Shown: in pieces, positions 17,588-25,667 of the stretch
Numbering within the stretch: the first letter of the stretch is position 1
Layout: every line of letters begins with the position of its first letter
Assembly (NCBI RefSeq): GCF_024300825.1
Contig: NZ_CP101323.1
Location: 1,860,001 to 1,924,000, forward strand
DNA: 64,000 bases
DNA from: Natronomonas gomsonensis
GTDB taxonomy: Archaea; Halobacteriota; Halobacteria; Halobacteriales; Haloarculaceae
Direction: 5' to 3'
The notes under the pieces: generated by a model
Databases searched by the model: none
Seen by the model: the letters and a program-made list of their open reading frames with translations, nothing else
Told to the model about the DNA's origin: nothing
Translations under genes and position numbers: made by a program

Positions 17588-18363
17588 CAGCGGAACGCCG
17601 CGAGGCCGCGGGCCGGGTACGCGACGATGCGGTCGACGCCCGCGGCTTCGAGGTCGGTGACCCGCTCGGCGACGGTGTCTGTTTCCCCGACGAGCGCGAA
17701 GTCACTCGCGGCGTCCAGCAGGATTTCGCGGGCCCGTCCTGCCGCGTCGGCGTCGGTGGCGGCGCCGTCGGGCAGTGCCCTCCGGACGGGGCCGCGGCGG
17801 GCGACGTAGCCGCCGACGGCATCGAGAATCGCGTCGTCGTCGTCGCTCAACACGGTCGGGGCGTACAGCGCGACCTCGCCGTCGAAGCCGGCGGCGCGCA
17901 GCGCCCGCAGTTCGCGGTCGGTTCCCCGAGAGAGGAGTTCGAACTGCGTGCCGCCAGCGGCGAGGGCGACGCGTTCGATGCCCTCCGTTCCGACCCACGC
18001 CTCGGGGGCGTCCTCGCGGGCGGCGTTCAGCCGTGGGGCGATGGCGCGGCTGGATTCCTCGTCGGTCAGATACGCGCCGTTGCCGGCGACGAGGACTCGT
18101 GTGGCCGCTTCCGGCATTCCCGCGAGCAGGCCGTCGTCGCCGAGGGGGTCGAAGCCGTCGGCCCGAACCGGTGTCGTTACGTAGCAGTCGTAGGCGTCGG
18201 AAAGCGCCGACAGCGTCTCGGCATCCGGCAGGTGTTCTCGGCCCTCGTAGTCGACGACGACGGTGTCGACGTCGAGGTCCAGCGCCGCGTCGAGGTCGTG
18301 TTCGGCGGGTTTCAGCGCGACGGCATCGATGCCGGCGCGAGCCAGCGTTGTTCCGGTCAACAT
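17587..18363 (-). CDS. Haloarchaeal conserved protein, luciferase/F420-like barrel (probably DUF7388)
   Basis: A 258-residue protein starting MLTGTTLARAGIDAVALKPAEHDL. The C-terminal part, DFALVGETDTVAERVTDLEAAGVDRIVAYP, resembles the end of luciferase-like/F420-dependent monooxygenases, where a helix after GT/ET contacts the flavin. The N-terminal half is less typical and I cannot assign cofactor residues. I recall such proteins as DUF7388 (from memory). It is coupled to the FAD oxidoreductase by a one-base overlap, suggesting a linked redox role. Confidence 0.7.
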   Translation of the reverse strand: MLTGTTLARAGIDAVALKPAEHDLDAALDLDVDTVVVDYEGREHLPDAETLSALSDAYDCYVTTPVRADGFDPLGDDGLLAGMPEAATRVLVAGNGAYLTDEESSRAIAPRLNAAREDAPEAWVGTEGIERVALAAGGTQFELLSRGTDRELRALRAAGFDGEVALYAPTVLSDDDDAILDAVGGYVARRGPVRRALPDGAATDADAAGRAREILLDAASDFALVGETDTVAERVTDLEAAGVDRIVAYPARGLAAFR

Positions 18364-18509
18364 GGATGGTGTGGGCGACCGTCCGGTCGCCGTGGTTGTG
18401 GCTGATTCTCGGTACTCGAACGGATAGGCGTATCGCTACGGACGAACCTCGCCGGCACCGCGGTCGGACCGGCGGCTACCGACCGAGTAGACGCGGAGAA
18501 GTGACCGCC

Positions 18510-19475
18510 TCAGACGACCGCGAGGTCCTGTTCGGCTTCGAGCAGTTCGTGATACCGATTGCGGATGGTGACTTCCGAGATGTCGGCCACCTCGCTGACC
18601 GCTGCCTGTGTCGTCTTCTCGTTGGTCAGAAGCGAGGCGGCGTAGACGGCCGCCGCCGCGAGTCCGACCGGCGATTTCCCGGAGTGGACGCCCTGCTCTT
18701 TGGCGTTCCGAAGCAACTCGCGGGCGCGGTTCTCGGCCTCATCCGAGAGGTCAAGGTCGCTTGCGAACCGCGGGACGTAGCTCTCGGGGTCCGCCGGCTG
18801 GATTTCCAGGCCCAACTCCCGGACCACGTAGCGGTAGGTGCGGGCGATTTCGCTCTTCTCGACGCGGGAGACGCCCGCGACTTCGTCGAGGCTACGGGGG
18901 ACGCCAGCCTGTCGGGCGGCGGCGTACACCGACGCCGTCGAAACGCCCTCGATGGAGCGGCCGGGCAGGAGGTTCTCGTCGAGTGCCCGCCGATAGATGA
19001 CGGAGGCGGTCTCTCGGACGTTGTCCGGCAGGCCGAGTGCGCTCGCCATGCGGTCGATTTCGCCGAGCGCCTGCTTGAGGTTGCGTTCCTTGGAGTCCCG
19101 CGTGCGGAACCGTTCGTTCCACTTGCGGAGTCGCTGCATCTTCTGACGTTGGCGGGCGCCCAGCGAGTTGCCGTAGGCGTCCTGGTCGCGCCAGTCGATG
19201 TTCGTCGACAGCCCCTTGTCGTGCATCATGTTGGTCGTCGGGGCGCCGACGCGGGATTTCTCGTCCTTTTCGGCGCTGTCGAAGGCGCGCCACTCCGGTC
19301 CGCGGTCGATTTCGTCTTCCTCGACGACGAGGCCGCAATCGCGGCAGACCGTCTCGCCGTGTTCCGTATCCGCGCTGAGCTTCCCGCCGCATTCGGGACA
19401 GCCCGCTTTCTCGTCTCGTTCGGCTTCCCGTTCCGTCTCGTTCTCGGTCGTTCGTGTTCGTGTGTGCTCGCTCAT
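18510..19475 (-). CDS. tfb: Transcription initiation factor IIB (TFB)
   Basis: A 321-residue archaeal TFB. An N-terminal zinc ribbon (C26, C29, C44, C47) is followed by the B-reader/linker region RGPEWRAFDSAEKDEKSRVG and two cyclin-like core repeats with recognisable helix-turn-helix segments (SLDEVAGVSRVEKSEIARTYRY and VSEVADISEVTIRNRYHELL). TFB binds TBP-TATA complexes and the BRE and recruits RNA polymerase. Haloarchaea carry several tfb paralogues; this one has an unusually long acidic N-terminal tail of 25 residues before the ribbon. A clear TATA box at 19559-19566 and a structured leader of about 60 nt precede it, unlike the mostly leaderless neighbours. Confidence 0.95.
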   Translation of the reverse strand: MSEHTRTRTTENETEREAERDEKAGCPECGGKLSADTEHGETVCRDCGLVVEEDEIDRGPEWRAFDSAEKDEKSRVGAPTTNMMHDKGLSTNIDWRDQDAYGNSLGARQRQKMQRLRKWNERFRTRDSKERNLKQALGEIDRMASALGLPDNVRETASVIYRRALDENLLPGRSIEGVSTASVYAAARQAGVPRSLDEVAGVSRVEKSEIARTYRYVVRELGLEIQPADPESYVPRFASDLDLSDEAENRARELLRNAKEQGVHSGKSPVGLAAAAVYAASLLTNEKTTQAAVSEVADISEVTIRNRYHELLEAEQDLAVV

Positions 19476-19485
19476 GCTACGAGGC

Positions 19486-19511
19486 GGGTGCTACCAGGTA
19501 GGGATACACCC
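19486..19511 (-). promoter_or_regulatory. Nested inverted repeat in the tfb leader
   Basis: CTACC-A-GGTAG is a perfect inverted repeat at 19491-19501, enclosed by a second pair GGGTG (19486-19490) and CACCC (19507-19511). The element ends 10 bases before the tfb start codon, inside the predicted 5' untranslated region. It could fold in the mRNA (GTAG stem with a CTG-type loop, outer stem with a bulge) or be a DNA operator. Autoregulation of tfb is one possible use. Confidence 0.45.
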
Positions 19512-19558
19512 CGAAAAACCCGGTCAGCAGTCGCTACACCTACAGTGGTGCGAAAAGG

Positions 19559-19566
19559 TTTTAAAA
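19559..19566 (-). promoter_or_regulatory. TATA box of tfb
   Basis: TTTTAAAA stands 84-91 bases upstream of the tfb ATG. With the usual 25-26 base distance to the start of transcription, the transcript should begin near 19536 and carry a leader of about 60 nt. Confidence 0.55.
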
Positions 19567-19648
19567 GTTCTGGTAATTACGAGCGACGGACCGCAACGAC
19601 GGCGTTTTCGCGGCCGTCTCACGTGGTGTCTGACGGTCTTATATGCGG

Positions 19649-21457
19649 TTACTCCCGGACCGATCCTTCGCTTTCGGCGTCCCGTGCCTCCTCGACGGCC
19701 GTCGTCAGCGAGACGTTGAACACGAGCGTCGAGGCGACGCCCCCGGCGACGGTGACGAGGTTCTTGATGGCGTGGTCGGCGATGGCCGCCGCCAGTGCGA
19801 CGCCCCAGCCGACGGGCGTCAGCGCCAACACGATGAGCGAGAACGCGCCCTCGTAGAGCCCGATGCCGCCGGGCGACAGCGGCAACACCTTCGCGAGGTT
19901 GCCGACGCTGACGGCGAAGAACCCGACGGCCACGAGTTCCCACAGCGCGAGGTCGACGCCGAAGGCGGCGAAGACGACCAACGCCGTCACCACGTCGATG
20001 GCCCAGATGAGCAGGCTGGAGGCACCGATGAGGGCGAAGGATCGGCGGTCCTGTGCGACGGTCTGGATGTCGCCGGTGAAGCGTTCGACGACGCCCGCGA
20101 CGTAGTCGACGTAGGAGTCGCTGCTGACCCGACCCAGCGTCGCCCGAACGAGGTTTCGGTCGGAGCGAGCGGTCGCGACGATGACGGCGACGGCGGCGAT
20201 GGCGGCGGCACCGACGCCCGCCGCGACGAACACCGCCGTCCGACCGCTGCTTTCGCCCTCCCCGGGCGCCTGCGTCGCACCGATGGCCGTCACGTCGACG
20301 CCGGCGGCCGCAAGTCCGAGGAACGTCGCCCCCGCGAGCACCGTAATCGTGAGCAAATCGAACACTCGTTCGATTGCCAGCGAGGCGAACCCGGAGGGGT
20401 AGGGGATGCCGCGTCGCGCCTTCACGATGTAGGCTCGGAGGGCGTCGCCGGCACGGGCCGGGAAGACGAGGTTCCCGGTCTGACTGATGAAGACGGCCCC
20501 AGTGAGAAAGCCGACGCGTTCCCGATACCCCAACTCGCCGAGGATGTCGCGGTATCGAAGCCCACGAAGCGGCCACGACAGCAGGTAGACGACGGTGGCA
20601 ATACCCAACAAACGCGTGTCGGCGGACTGCAGGGCCGTCAACACCTCGGTCGGGTCGAGATAAACGGTCATCAACGCGAGGGCGACGACGATGAGCGCGG
20701 TGCCGGCGGCCATCGTCACCCGGCGGTCGATGCGGGGTTTGACGCCGAGTTGCCACCATAGCCGCAGGATTTGACTGCCCATCCCGAAGACGTCCCGGAC
20801 GAGGTCGACTTTGGTGTCGCCCTTCGGTTCCCAGTCGACGGGGAACTCCCTCACGCGGTAGCCGGCCCGCTGGGCACGCACCAACACCTCGGTGTCCCAA
20901 AACCAGTGGTCGTCCTCGACGTCATCGAGCAGCACCAACAGCGCTTCGCGGTCGAACGCTTTGAACCCACACTGGTGGTCGTACAGCGGCGAGCGGAGGA
21001 ACAGCCGGACGAGGCTGTTGTACCCCGTCGAGGCGACGCCACGTTCGGGTTGGCGGTTCTGTTTGTCGCCGGGGATGCGGCGCGACCCGGTCGCCACGTC
21101 GTAGTCGCCGGAGCGGACCGACTCGACGAGTTCTTCGAGGTGTCGCATGTCCGTCGCGAGGTCGGTGTCGAAGTACACCAACACGTCGCCGTCGCTGGCG
21201 CGGAAGGCCCGTTCCAGCGCGCCGCCGCGGCCGAGGCGCTCGTCGCTGTGGAAGTGTCGAACCCGGTCGTCCTCGGCGGCCATCCGGTCGGCGAGTTCGG
21301 GCGTGGCGTCATCACAGCCGTCCTCGGCGACGATGACCTCGAAACTGCCGGCGGGGAGGAAATCCGAAAGCGTCGACAGCGTCACCTCGACGGTGCGCTC
21401 TAGGGTGTCCGCCTCGTTGTAGGCGGGCAAGACGACGCTCACCTCCCGGTTTGTCAT
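19649..21457 (-). CDS. aglD: AglD-type glycosyltransferase with flippase-like membrane domain
   Basis: A 602-residue fusion. Residues 1-240 are a family 2 glycosyltransferase of the dolichyl-phosphate sugar synthase type: VVLPAYNEADTLERT, VIVAEDGCDDAT, a DTD metal site in YFDTDLATDM, and CGFKAFDREA. From about residue 245 the protein has 7-8 transmembrane helices of the lysylphosphatidylglycerol synthetase/UPF0104 flippase-like family, with LVFPARAGDALRAYIVK and LPLSPGGIGLYEGAFSL. The same architecture and length are known for Haloferax volcanii AglD, which charges dolichol phosphate with the last sugar of the S-layer N-glycan. A nearby methyltransferase resembling Zim matches the H. volcanii neighbourhood as I remember it. 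The exact sugar is not predictable. Confidence 0.82.
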   Translation of the reverse strand: MTNREVSVVLPAYNEADTLERTVEVTLSTLSDFLPAGSFEVIVAEDGCDDATPELADRMAAEDDRVRHFHSDERLGRGGALERAFRASDGDVLVYFDTDLATDMRHLEELVESVRSGDYDVATGSRRIPGDKQNRQPERGVASTGYNSLVRLFLRSPLYDHQCGFKAFDREALLVLLDDVEDDHWFWDTEVLVRAQRAGYRVREFPVDWEPKGDTKVDLVRDVFGMGSQILRLWWQLGVKPRIDRRVTMAAGTALIVVALALMTVYLDPTEVLTALQSADTRLLGIATVVYLLSWPLRGLRYRDILGELGYRERVGFLTGAVFISQTGNLVFPARAGDALRAYIVKARRGIPYPSGFASLAIERVFDLLTITVLAGATFLGLAAAGVDVTAIGATQAPGEGESSGRTAVFVAAGVGAAAIAAVAVIVATARSDRNLVRATLGRVSSDSYVDYVAGVVERFTGDIQTVAQDRRSFALIGASSLLIWAIDVVTALVVFAAFGVDLALWELVAVGFFAVSVGNLAKVLPLSPGGIGLYEGAFSLIVLALTPVGWGVALAAAIADHAIKNLVTVAGGVASTLVFNVSLTTAVEEARDAESEGSVRE

Positions 21458-21567
21458 CGGGAAATCCTGCGGTAGCGCCGCGTATCAACCTTCTGTCTCC
21501 TCGTCGGCGGCCGCCGTGGCCGCCCTCGGTCACAATCGCTTTGTCAATCGACCGAGAACTGCCGGCA

Positions 21568-21945
21568 ATGGTCGAGACGTACGTACTCGGTGCTGCCGCC
21601 GTCGCCGGGGTCGTGGTCGTGTTGCTCGTCGGTCGCTCGGTTCTCGGCGGCCCCTCGAAGGGCCAGCGGGAGCGTGACCGCGCCCACGAGCAAGCCCAAC
21701 AGCGCCCGCCCGAAGAGGCGGCCCAGAAGGGCGAAACCTACGAACTCGTCGTCAAGGAGACCCAGTACGACCGGACGCCGGCGGAGGTCCGAGGCACGAT
21801 AAACGGCCTCCAGACGTTCGTCCGCGACGTGCCGGACCCCTCGGGTTCGGATGCACTCGGCGAGGGTGACACCATCAGCGTCCGCGTGACCGACTACGGC
21901 ACCCAGGGGACGACCGCACAGGCGACGTTCCTCGGGCGTGCCTGA
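21568..21945 (+). CDS. Membrane-anchored TRAM-like domain protein
   Basis: A 125-residue protein. The N-terminus (about residues 4-22, TYVLGAAAVAGVVVVLLVG) is one transmembrane helix, followed by a charged, glutamine-rich linker. The C-terminal 75 residues fold like a small beta-barrel: GETYELVVKETQ, then GDTISVRVTDYG and TTAQATFLGRA, which resembles the TRAM/OB RNA-binding domain. ATG 21568 is chosen because it places the membrane helix at the start; upstream in-frame codons overlap the divergent aglD promoter region. A membrane-tethered RNA- or nucleotide-binding role is possible but unproven. Confidence 0.7.
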   Translation: MVETYVLGAAAVAGVVVVLLVGRSVLGGPSKGQRERDRAHEQAQQRPPEEAAQKGETYELVVKETQYDRTPAEVRGTINGLQTFVRDVPDPSGSDALGEGDTISVRVTDYGTQGTTAQATFLGRA

Positions 21946-21989
21946 ATCGGACCGCAAAGCACGTTACCCGTCCCCCGTTTCTCCCCCAC

Positions 21990-23021
21990 GTGCAGACGAC
22001 CCACGAGGTGCGCATCGGCGACGCCCGCGAACTTGACCTCGCCTCCGAGAGCGTCGAGTTGGCCGTCACGTCGCCGCCGTACCCGATGGTGGAGATGTGG
22101 GACGACTCCTTTGCGGCCCAAGACGACGCCGTCGCCGACGCCCTCGAAGCGGACGACGGCGAGGCGGCTTTCGAGGCGATGCATGCCCTTCTGGACGAGG
22201 TGTGGCAGGGCGTCGCCGACGCGCTCGTCGACGGCGGCATCGCTGCGGTCAACGTCGGTGACGCCACCCGTCGAATGGACGGCCGGTTTCGGCTGTTTCC
22301 CAACCACGCCCGGATTATCGAGGGGCTGTCGGCGGCGGGCCTCCAGCAGTTGCCGGGCATCGTCTGGCGGAAGCCGACCAACAGCACGAACAAGTTCATG
22401 GGGTCGGGGACGCTGCCGACCAACGCCTACGCGACGCTGGAACACGAACACGTTCTGCTGTTCCGGAAGGGTGACACACGACAGTTCCCGCCGAAGGACG
22501 CCGACCGCTACGCCTCGGCGTTCTTCTACGAGGAGCGAAACGAGTGGTTCTCCGACTGCTGGAAAGTTCGGGGCACGCGACAGACCCGCGACAGCGACGA
22601 CGACGCTCGCGAGCGCTCCGGAGCCTTCCCGCTGGAAATCCCGCTCCGGCTCGTCAGGATGTACTCGATTCGGGGCGACACGGTTCTGGACCCCTTCGTC
22701 GGCACCGGAACCACCTCGCTTGCGGCGCTCGTAGCGGGCCGCAACTCCGTCGGCATCGAGCGCGCTCCTGACCTCGCTGAGGCCTTCGAGACGCGGGCGA
22801 GTAATGCGCCCGCCCTCTCGAAGCGTCTCGCCGAAGAGCGCCTCCAGCGACACCGCGAGTTCGTCGCCGACCGAAACGACCGACCGAAGTACGAGGCCGA
22901 ACACTACGATACCCGCGTCGTGACGAAAAAGGAGCGCAACATCGAACTGTCGACGGTCGCCGCCGTCGAGCGGGCGAACGCGGACCCGACGCGGTTCCGG
23001 GCGACCCACGAACCCTTTTAG
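21990..23021 (+). CDS. zim: Orphan DNA methyltransferase, probable CTAG methylase (Zim)
   Basis: A 343-residue beta-class amino-methyltransferase. The catalytic motif IV TSPPY is at residues 27-31 and the AdoMet-binding motif I, LDPFVGTGTTSLAAL, is near residue 232, the circular order of beta-class N4-cytosine/N6-adenine enzymes. No restriction endonuclease gene lies beside it. Its position near an aglD-like gene parallels H. volcanii, where the conserved orphan methylase Zim modifies CTAG. I also saw very few CTAG sites in this window. The start is GTG 21990. The target site is inferred, not read from sequence. Confidence 0.78.
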   Translation: MQTTHEVRIGDARELDLASESVELAVTSPPYPMVEMWDDSFAAQDDAVADALEADDGEAAFEAMHALLDEVWQGVADALVDGGIAAVNVGDATRRMDGRFRLFPNHARIIEGLSAAGLQQLPGIVWRKPTNSTNKFMGSGTLPTNAYATLEHEHVLLFRKGDTRQFPPKDADRYASAFFYEERNEWFSDCWKVRGTRQTRDSDDDARERSGAFPLEIPLRLVRMYSIRGDTVLDPFVGTGTTSLAALVAGRNSVGIERAPDLAEAFETRASNAPALSKRLAEERLQRHREFVADRNDRPKYEAEHYDTRVVTKKERNIELSTVAAVERANADPTRFRATHEPF

Positions 23022-23043
23022 CGTTCCGCTCGACGCTCCGGGC

Positions 23044-23718
23044 ATGCCCCTCGATTTCGATTCGTTCACGCTCGCGGCCTCGACTGCGGACCTCGGTGAG
23101 GAGCCAGCCGCCCGCGCCCACGCCGACTGCGTGGAGTTCCGAATAGACCTCGCCGACGACCCGAACGAGCAGTTGGCCGACTACGATGGCGACCTCCCGC
23201 TTTTGGTCACCAACCGCGCCGACTGGGAAGGGGGCGAGGCGAGCGACGAGGGCCGCCTCGACGCCCTCGCGGGTGCCCTCGCCCACCCATCGGTCGAAGC
23301 CGTCGATATCGAACTCGCCGCGCTGGAGGACGGCGACGGTGGCGACCTGCTGGACCGCGCCGACGACGAAGACGCCTCGGTCGTCGTCTCCACCCACGAC
23401 TTCGAGGGAACGCCCTCGAAGGGGCGACTCCAGTCGCTTCTCACCCGCGCCGGCACCTACGGCGACGTTGCGAAGCTCGCGGTCACCGCCGAGGACCGGT
23501 CGGATGCCCTCGCCGTGCTGTCTGCGACCCACGAACTGACCGAACGTGGCCAGCGGGTGGCGACGATGGCGATGGGCGAGGCCGGCAGCCACACCCGCGC
23601 AGTCGCGCCCGTCTACGGGTCGAAAATCGGCTACGCGCCGGTCGACCCCGCGAAGGCGACTGCACCGGGGCAGTACGACCTCGAAACGCTGCGGTCGCTC
23701 GTCGATTCGCTCGTCTAG
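23044..23718 (+). CDS. aroD: 3-dehydroquinate dehydratase, type I
   Basis: A 224-residue class I dehydroquinase, third step of the shikimate pathway (3-dehydroquinate to 3-dehydroshikimate). The Schiff-base lysine is K144 in DVAKLAVTAED and the catalytic histidine H118 in VVVSTHDFEGTP. The substrate-binding EFRIDL (residues 31-36) and YAPVDPAKATAPGQ near the end also fit. It starts 22 bases after the methyltransferase gene. It belongs functionally with the dehydroquinate synthase II and ADH synthase genes found downstream in this window on the other strand. Confidence 0.93.
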   Translation: MPLDFDSFTLAASTADLGEEPAARAHADCVEFRIDLADDPNEQLADYDGDLPLLVTNRADWEGGEASDEGRLDALAGALAHPSVEAVDIELAALEDGDGGDLLDRADDEDASVVVSTHDFEGTPSKGRLQSLLTRAGTYGDVAKLAVTAEDRSDALAVLSATHELTERGQRVATMAMGEAGSHTRAVAPVYGSKIGYAPVDPAKATAPGQYDLETLRSLVDSLV

Positions 23719-24023
23719 TCCTCACGGGCGTTCCGCTCGGAGACGTAGGCCGCGACGGCGAGTAGATTGACCACCGGCATCACCGAGGCGTGGAGCCACA
23801 CCCTATCGCCGCCCCGCTTTCGGATGTCGTAGTACAGCCACGCCGGGACAAGCAACTCGACGGTCAGAAAGCCGAGCGCGAGGAGGCGGATGGTTCGGGA
23901 AAACGATGCGAGGAGAGCCGTTCGGTCCAGTAGGCTGGCGGCGACGACGGCGAAGGCGACGACGAGCGTGAGTAACTCCGCAAGGAAGAAGGGTACCAGT
24001 GGGTCGAAGCCGTCGTCTCTCAT
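23715..24023 (-). CDS. Small three- to four-helix membrane protein
   Basis: A 102-residue protein starting MRDDGFDPLVPFFLAELL, with hydrophobic stretches at about residues 10-30, 44-65 and 78-93. Its stop overlaps that of aroD by 4 bases (convergent). I do not recognise a named family, though small membrane proteins of this kind are common in haloarchaea. It lies immediately downstream of the aldehyde dehydrogenase start-to-stop direction on the same strand, separated by 42 bases from that gene's stop. Confidence 0.75.
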   Translation of the reverse strand: MRDDGFDPLVPFFLAELLTLVVAFAVVAASLLDRTALLASFSRTIRLLALGFLTVELLVPAWLYYDIRKRGGDRVWLHASVMPVVNLLAVAAYVSERNARED

Positions 24024-24065
24024 AGTCGTGTCTCGGCGGCCGCGGACAAAAAGCGTCTCGTGAGC

Positions 24066-25583
24066 TTAGAACGGGAACGACCGCTGTTCGCGCTGGACGG
24101 AAATCCACTTCGTCTCGGTCAACTCCTCGACGATGGCGTCGCCGTGGAACCGACCGATACCGGAGGCCTTCATCCCGCCGAACGGCACGTCCGGTTCCTC
24201 GTTGATGGGTTGGTCATTGATGTGGACCATTCCGGCGTCGATTTCGTCGGCGACGTCCTCGGCGCGGTTGCGGTCGCCGGACCACACCGACGCGGCCAGT
24301 CCGTACTCCGTCGCGTTGGCCAACTCGATAGCTTCCTCGTCGTCGGAGAAGGGGATGACGGGCGCGACGGGGCCGAAGTGTTCGTTACACGCTGCCGTCA
24401 TGTCGTTTGTCACGTCCGACAGGACCGTTGGTTCGACGACCAGCGAGTCTTCGACACCGTCGACATCGACAGTGCCGCCGCCGGTTTCGAGCGTCGCACC
24501 CGCGTCGACGGTCTCCTCGATGTAGTTGAGGATTTGGTCCCGTTGGCTCTCGTTGATGATTGGACCGACGAACGTCGCGGGACTGTGGACGCTCCCGGCC
24601 GGCAGCATCTCGGCTTTCGCTGCGAGTCCCTCCACGAACTCGTCGTACACTGACTCGTGGACGAGATGCCGGTTGATGGAGATACACACCTGCCCCTGAT
24701 GGGAGAAACTCCCGAAGGCGCTGCCGGAGACGGCGTTGTCGATGTCGGCGTCTTCGAGGACGACGCTGGGGCCGTTGCCACCCAACTCCATGGCGGGGAA
24801 GGCAAGCGAGTCGACGGCCTGCTTTGCGACGTGTCGGCCGACTTCGGTCGACCCCGTGAACGCCACAACGTCCACGTCGGGGTGGCCGGCGACGCGGTCG
24901 CCGATGCTGGAGCCACGGCCCGTCACGACGTTGACGAGGCCCGAGGGCGCACCTGCCATCTCGAACAGTTTGGCGATGACGAGACCGCTCGTCACCGGCG
25001 TCTCGGAGGCCGGTTTGATGACGACGGCGTTGCCCAACGCGACGGCCGGAGCGACGGCCCGAATGGCGAGATGCAGCGGGAAGTTCCACGGCGGAATCAC
25101 CGCAACGACGCCCGCCGGCTCCCGCTTGACGAGGTTTTCCTTGCCGGCGATGGTGGAATCGCGGATGTCGCCGCCCGCCCGCGAGGGCATCGTCGTCGCC
25201 TCCGCCACGTCCGCGACCGCCGTCTGGAACTCGACGGTGCTTTTCAGTTGTGCGCTGCCGGATTCGACCTGCAGTAACTCGGCGATGGCGTCTTCGTGGT
25301 CCTCCATCAGCTCGTGGACGCGGTCGACCAGCGCCGCCCGTTCGCTGGGGTCGCGGTCGGCCCACGTCGACTGGGCGCTCACGGCGGCCTCGTAGGCTGC
25401 GTCCACGTCGTCGACGGTTCCCGCCGGTACTTCTCCCCACGGCTCTCGCGTCGAGGGGTCCTCGACGGTAATCGTCTCGCGGTCGCCAGGTCCGAGCCAC
25501 TCGCCGCCGACGAACAGGCGGTTCCAGTCGCTCTCGACGTCAAGGTCGGGTGCGCCACCTTCTGTCTTGGTAACGTTAGACAT
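24066..25583 (-). CDS. Aldehyde dehydrogenase family protein
   Basis: A 505-residue NAD(P)-dependent aldehyde dehydrogenase. The cofactor-binding block is VIPPWNFPLHLAIRAVAPA, the second Rossmann stretch FTGSTEVGRHV, the general base glutamate is in MELGGNGP, and the nucleophile is Cys300 in HQGQVCISINR. The C-terminal EYGLAASVWSGD and GGMKASGIGRFHGD complete the family pattern. The substrate could be benzaldehyde-type or succinate semialdehyde-type aldehydes and cannot be assigned. ATG 25583 is preferred to the preceding TTG. It sits between aromatic amino acid genes but is not part of that pathway. Confidence 0.9.
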   Translation of the reverse strand: MSNVTKTEGGAPDLDVESDWNRLFVGGEWLGPGDRETITVEDPSTREPWGEVPAGTVDDVDAAYEAAVSAQSTWADRDPSERAALVDRVHELMEDHEDAIAELLQVESGSAQLKSTVEFQTAVADVAEATTMPSRAGGDIRDSTIAGKENLVKREPAGVVAVIPPWNFPLHLAIRAVAPAVALGNAVVIKPASETPVTSGLVIAKLFEMAGAPSGLVNVVTGRGSSIGDRVAGHPDVDVVAFTGSTEVGRHVAKQAVDSLAFPAMELGGNGPSVVLEDADIDNAVSGSAFGSFSHQGQVCISINRHLVHESVYDEFVEGLAAKAEMLPAGSVHSPATFVGPIINESQRDQILNYIEETVDAGATLETGGGTVDVDGVEDSLVVEPTVLSDVTNDMTAACNEHFGPVAPVIPFSDDEEAIELANATEYGLAASVWSGDRNRAEDVADEIDAGMVHINDQPINEEPDVPFGGMKASGIGRFHGDAIVEELTETKWISVQREQRSFPF

Positions 25584-25667
25584 CAACAGCTATCGGTTAC
25601 GCTGTACCGAAAAAGTGGCGGTTTAGGAACCAATTCCAATTACGTGGACGACGGGTCGGCGACGCGA

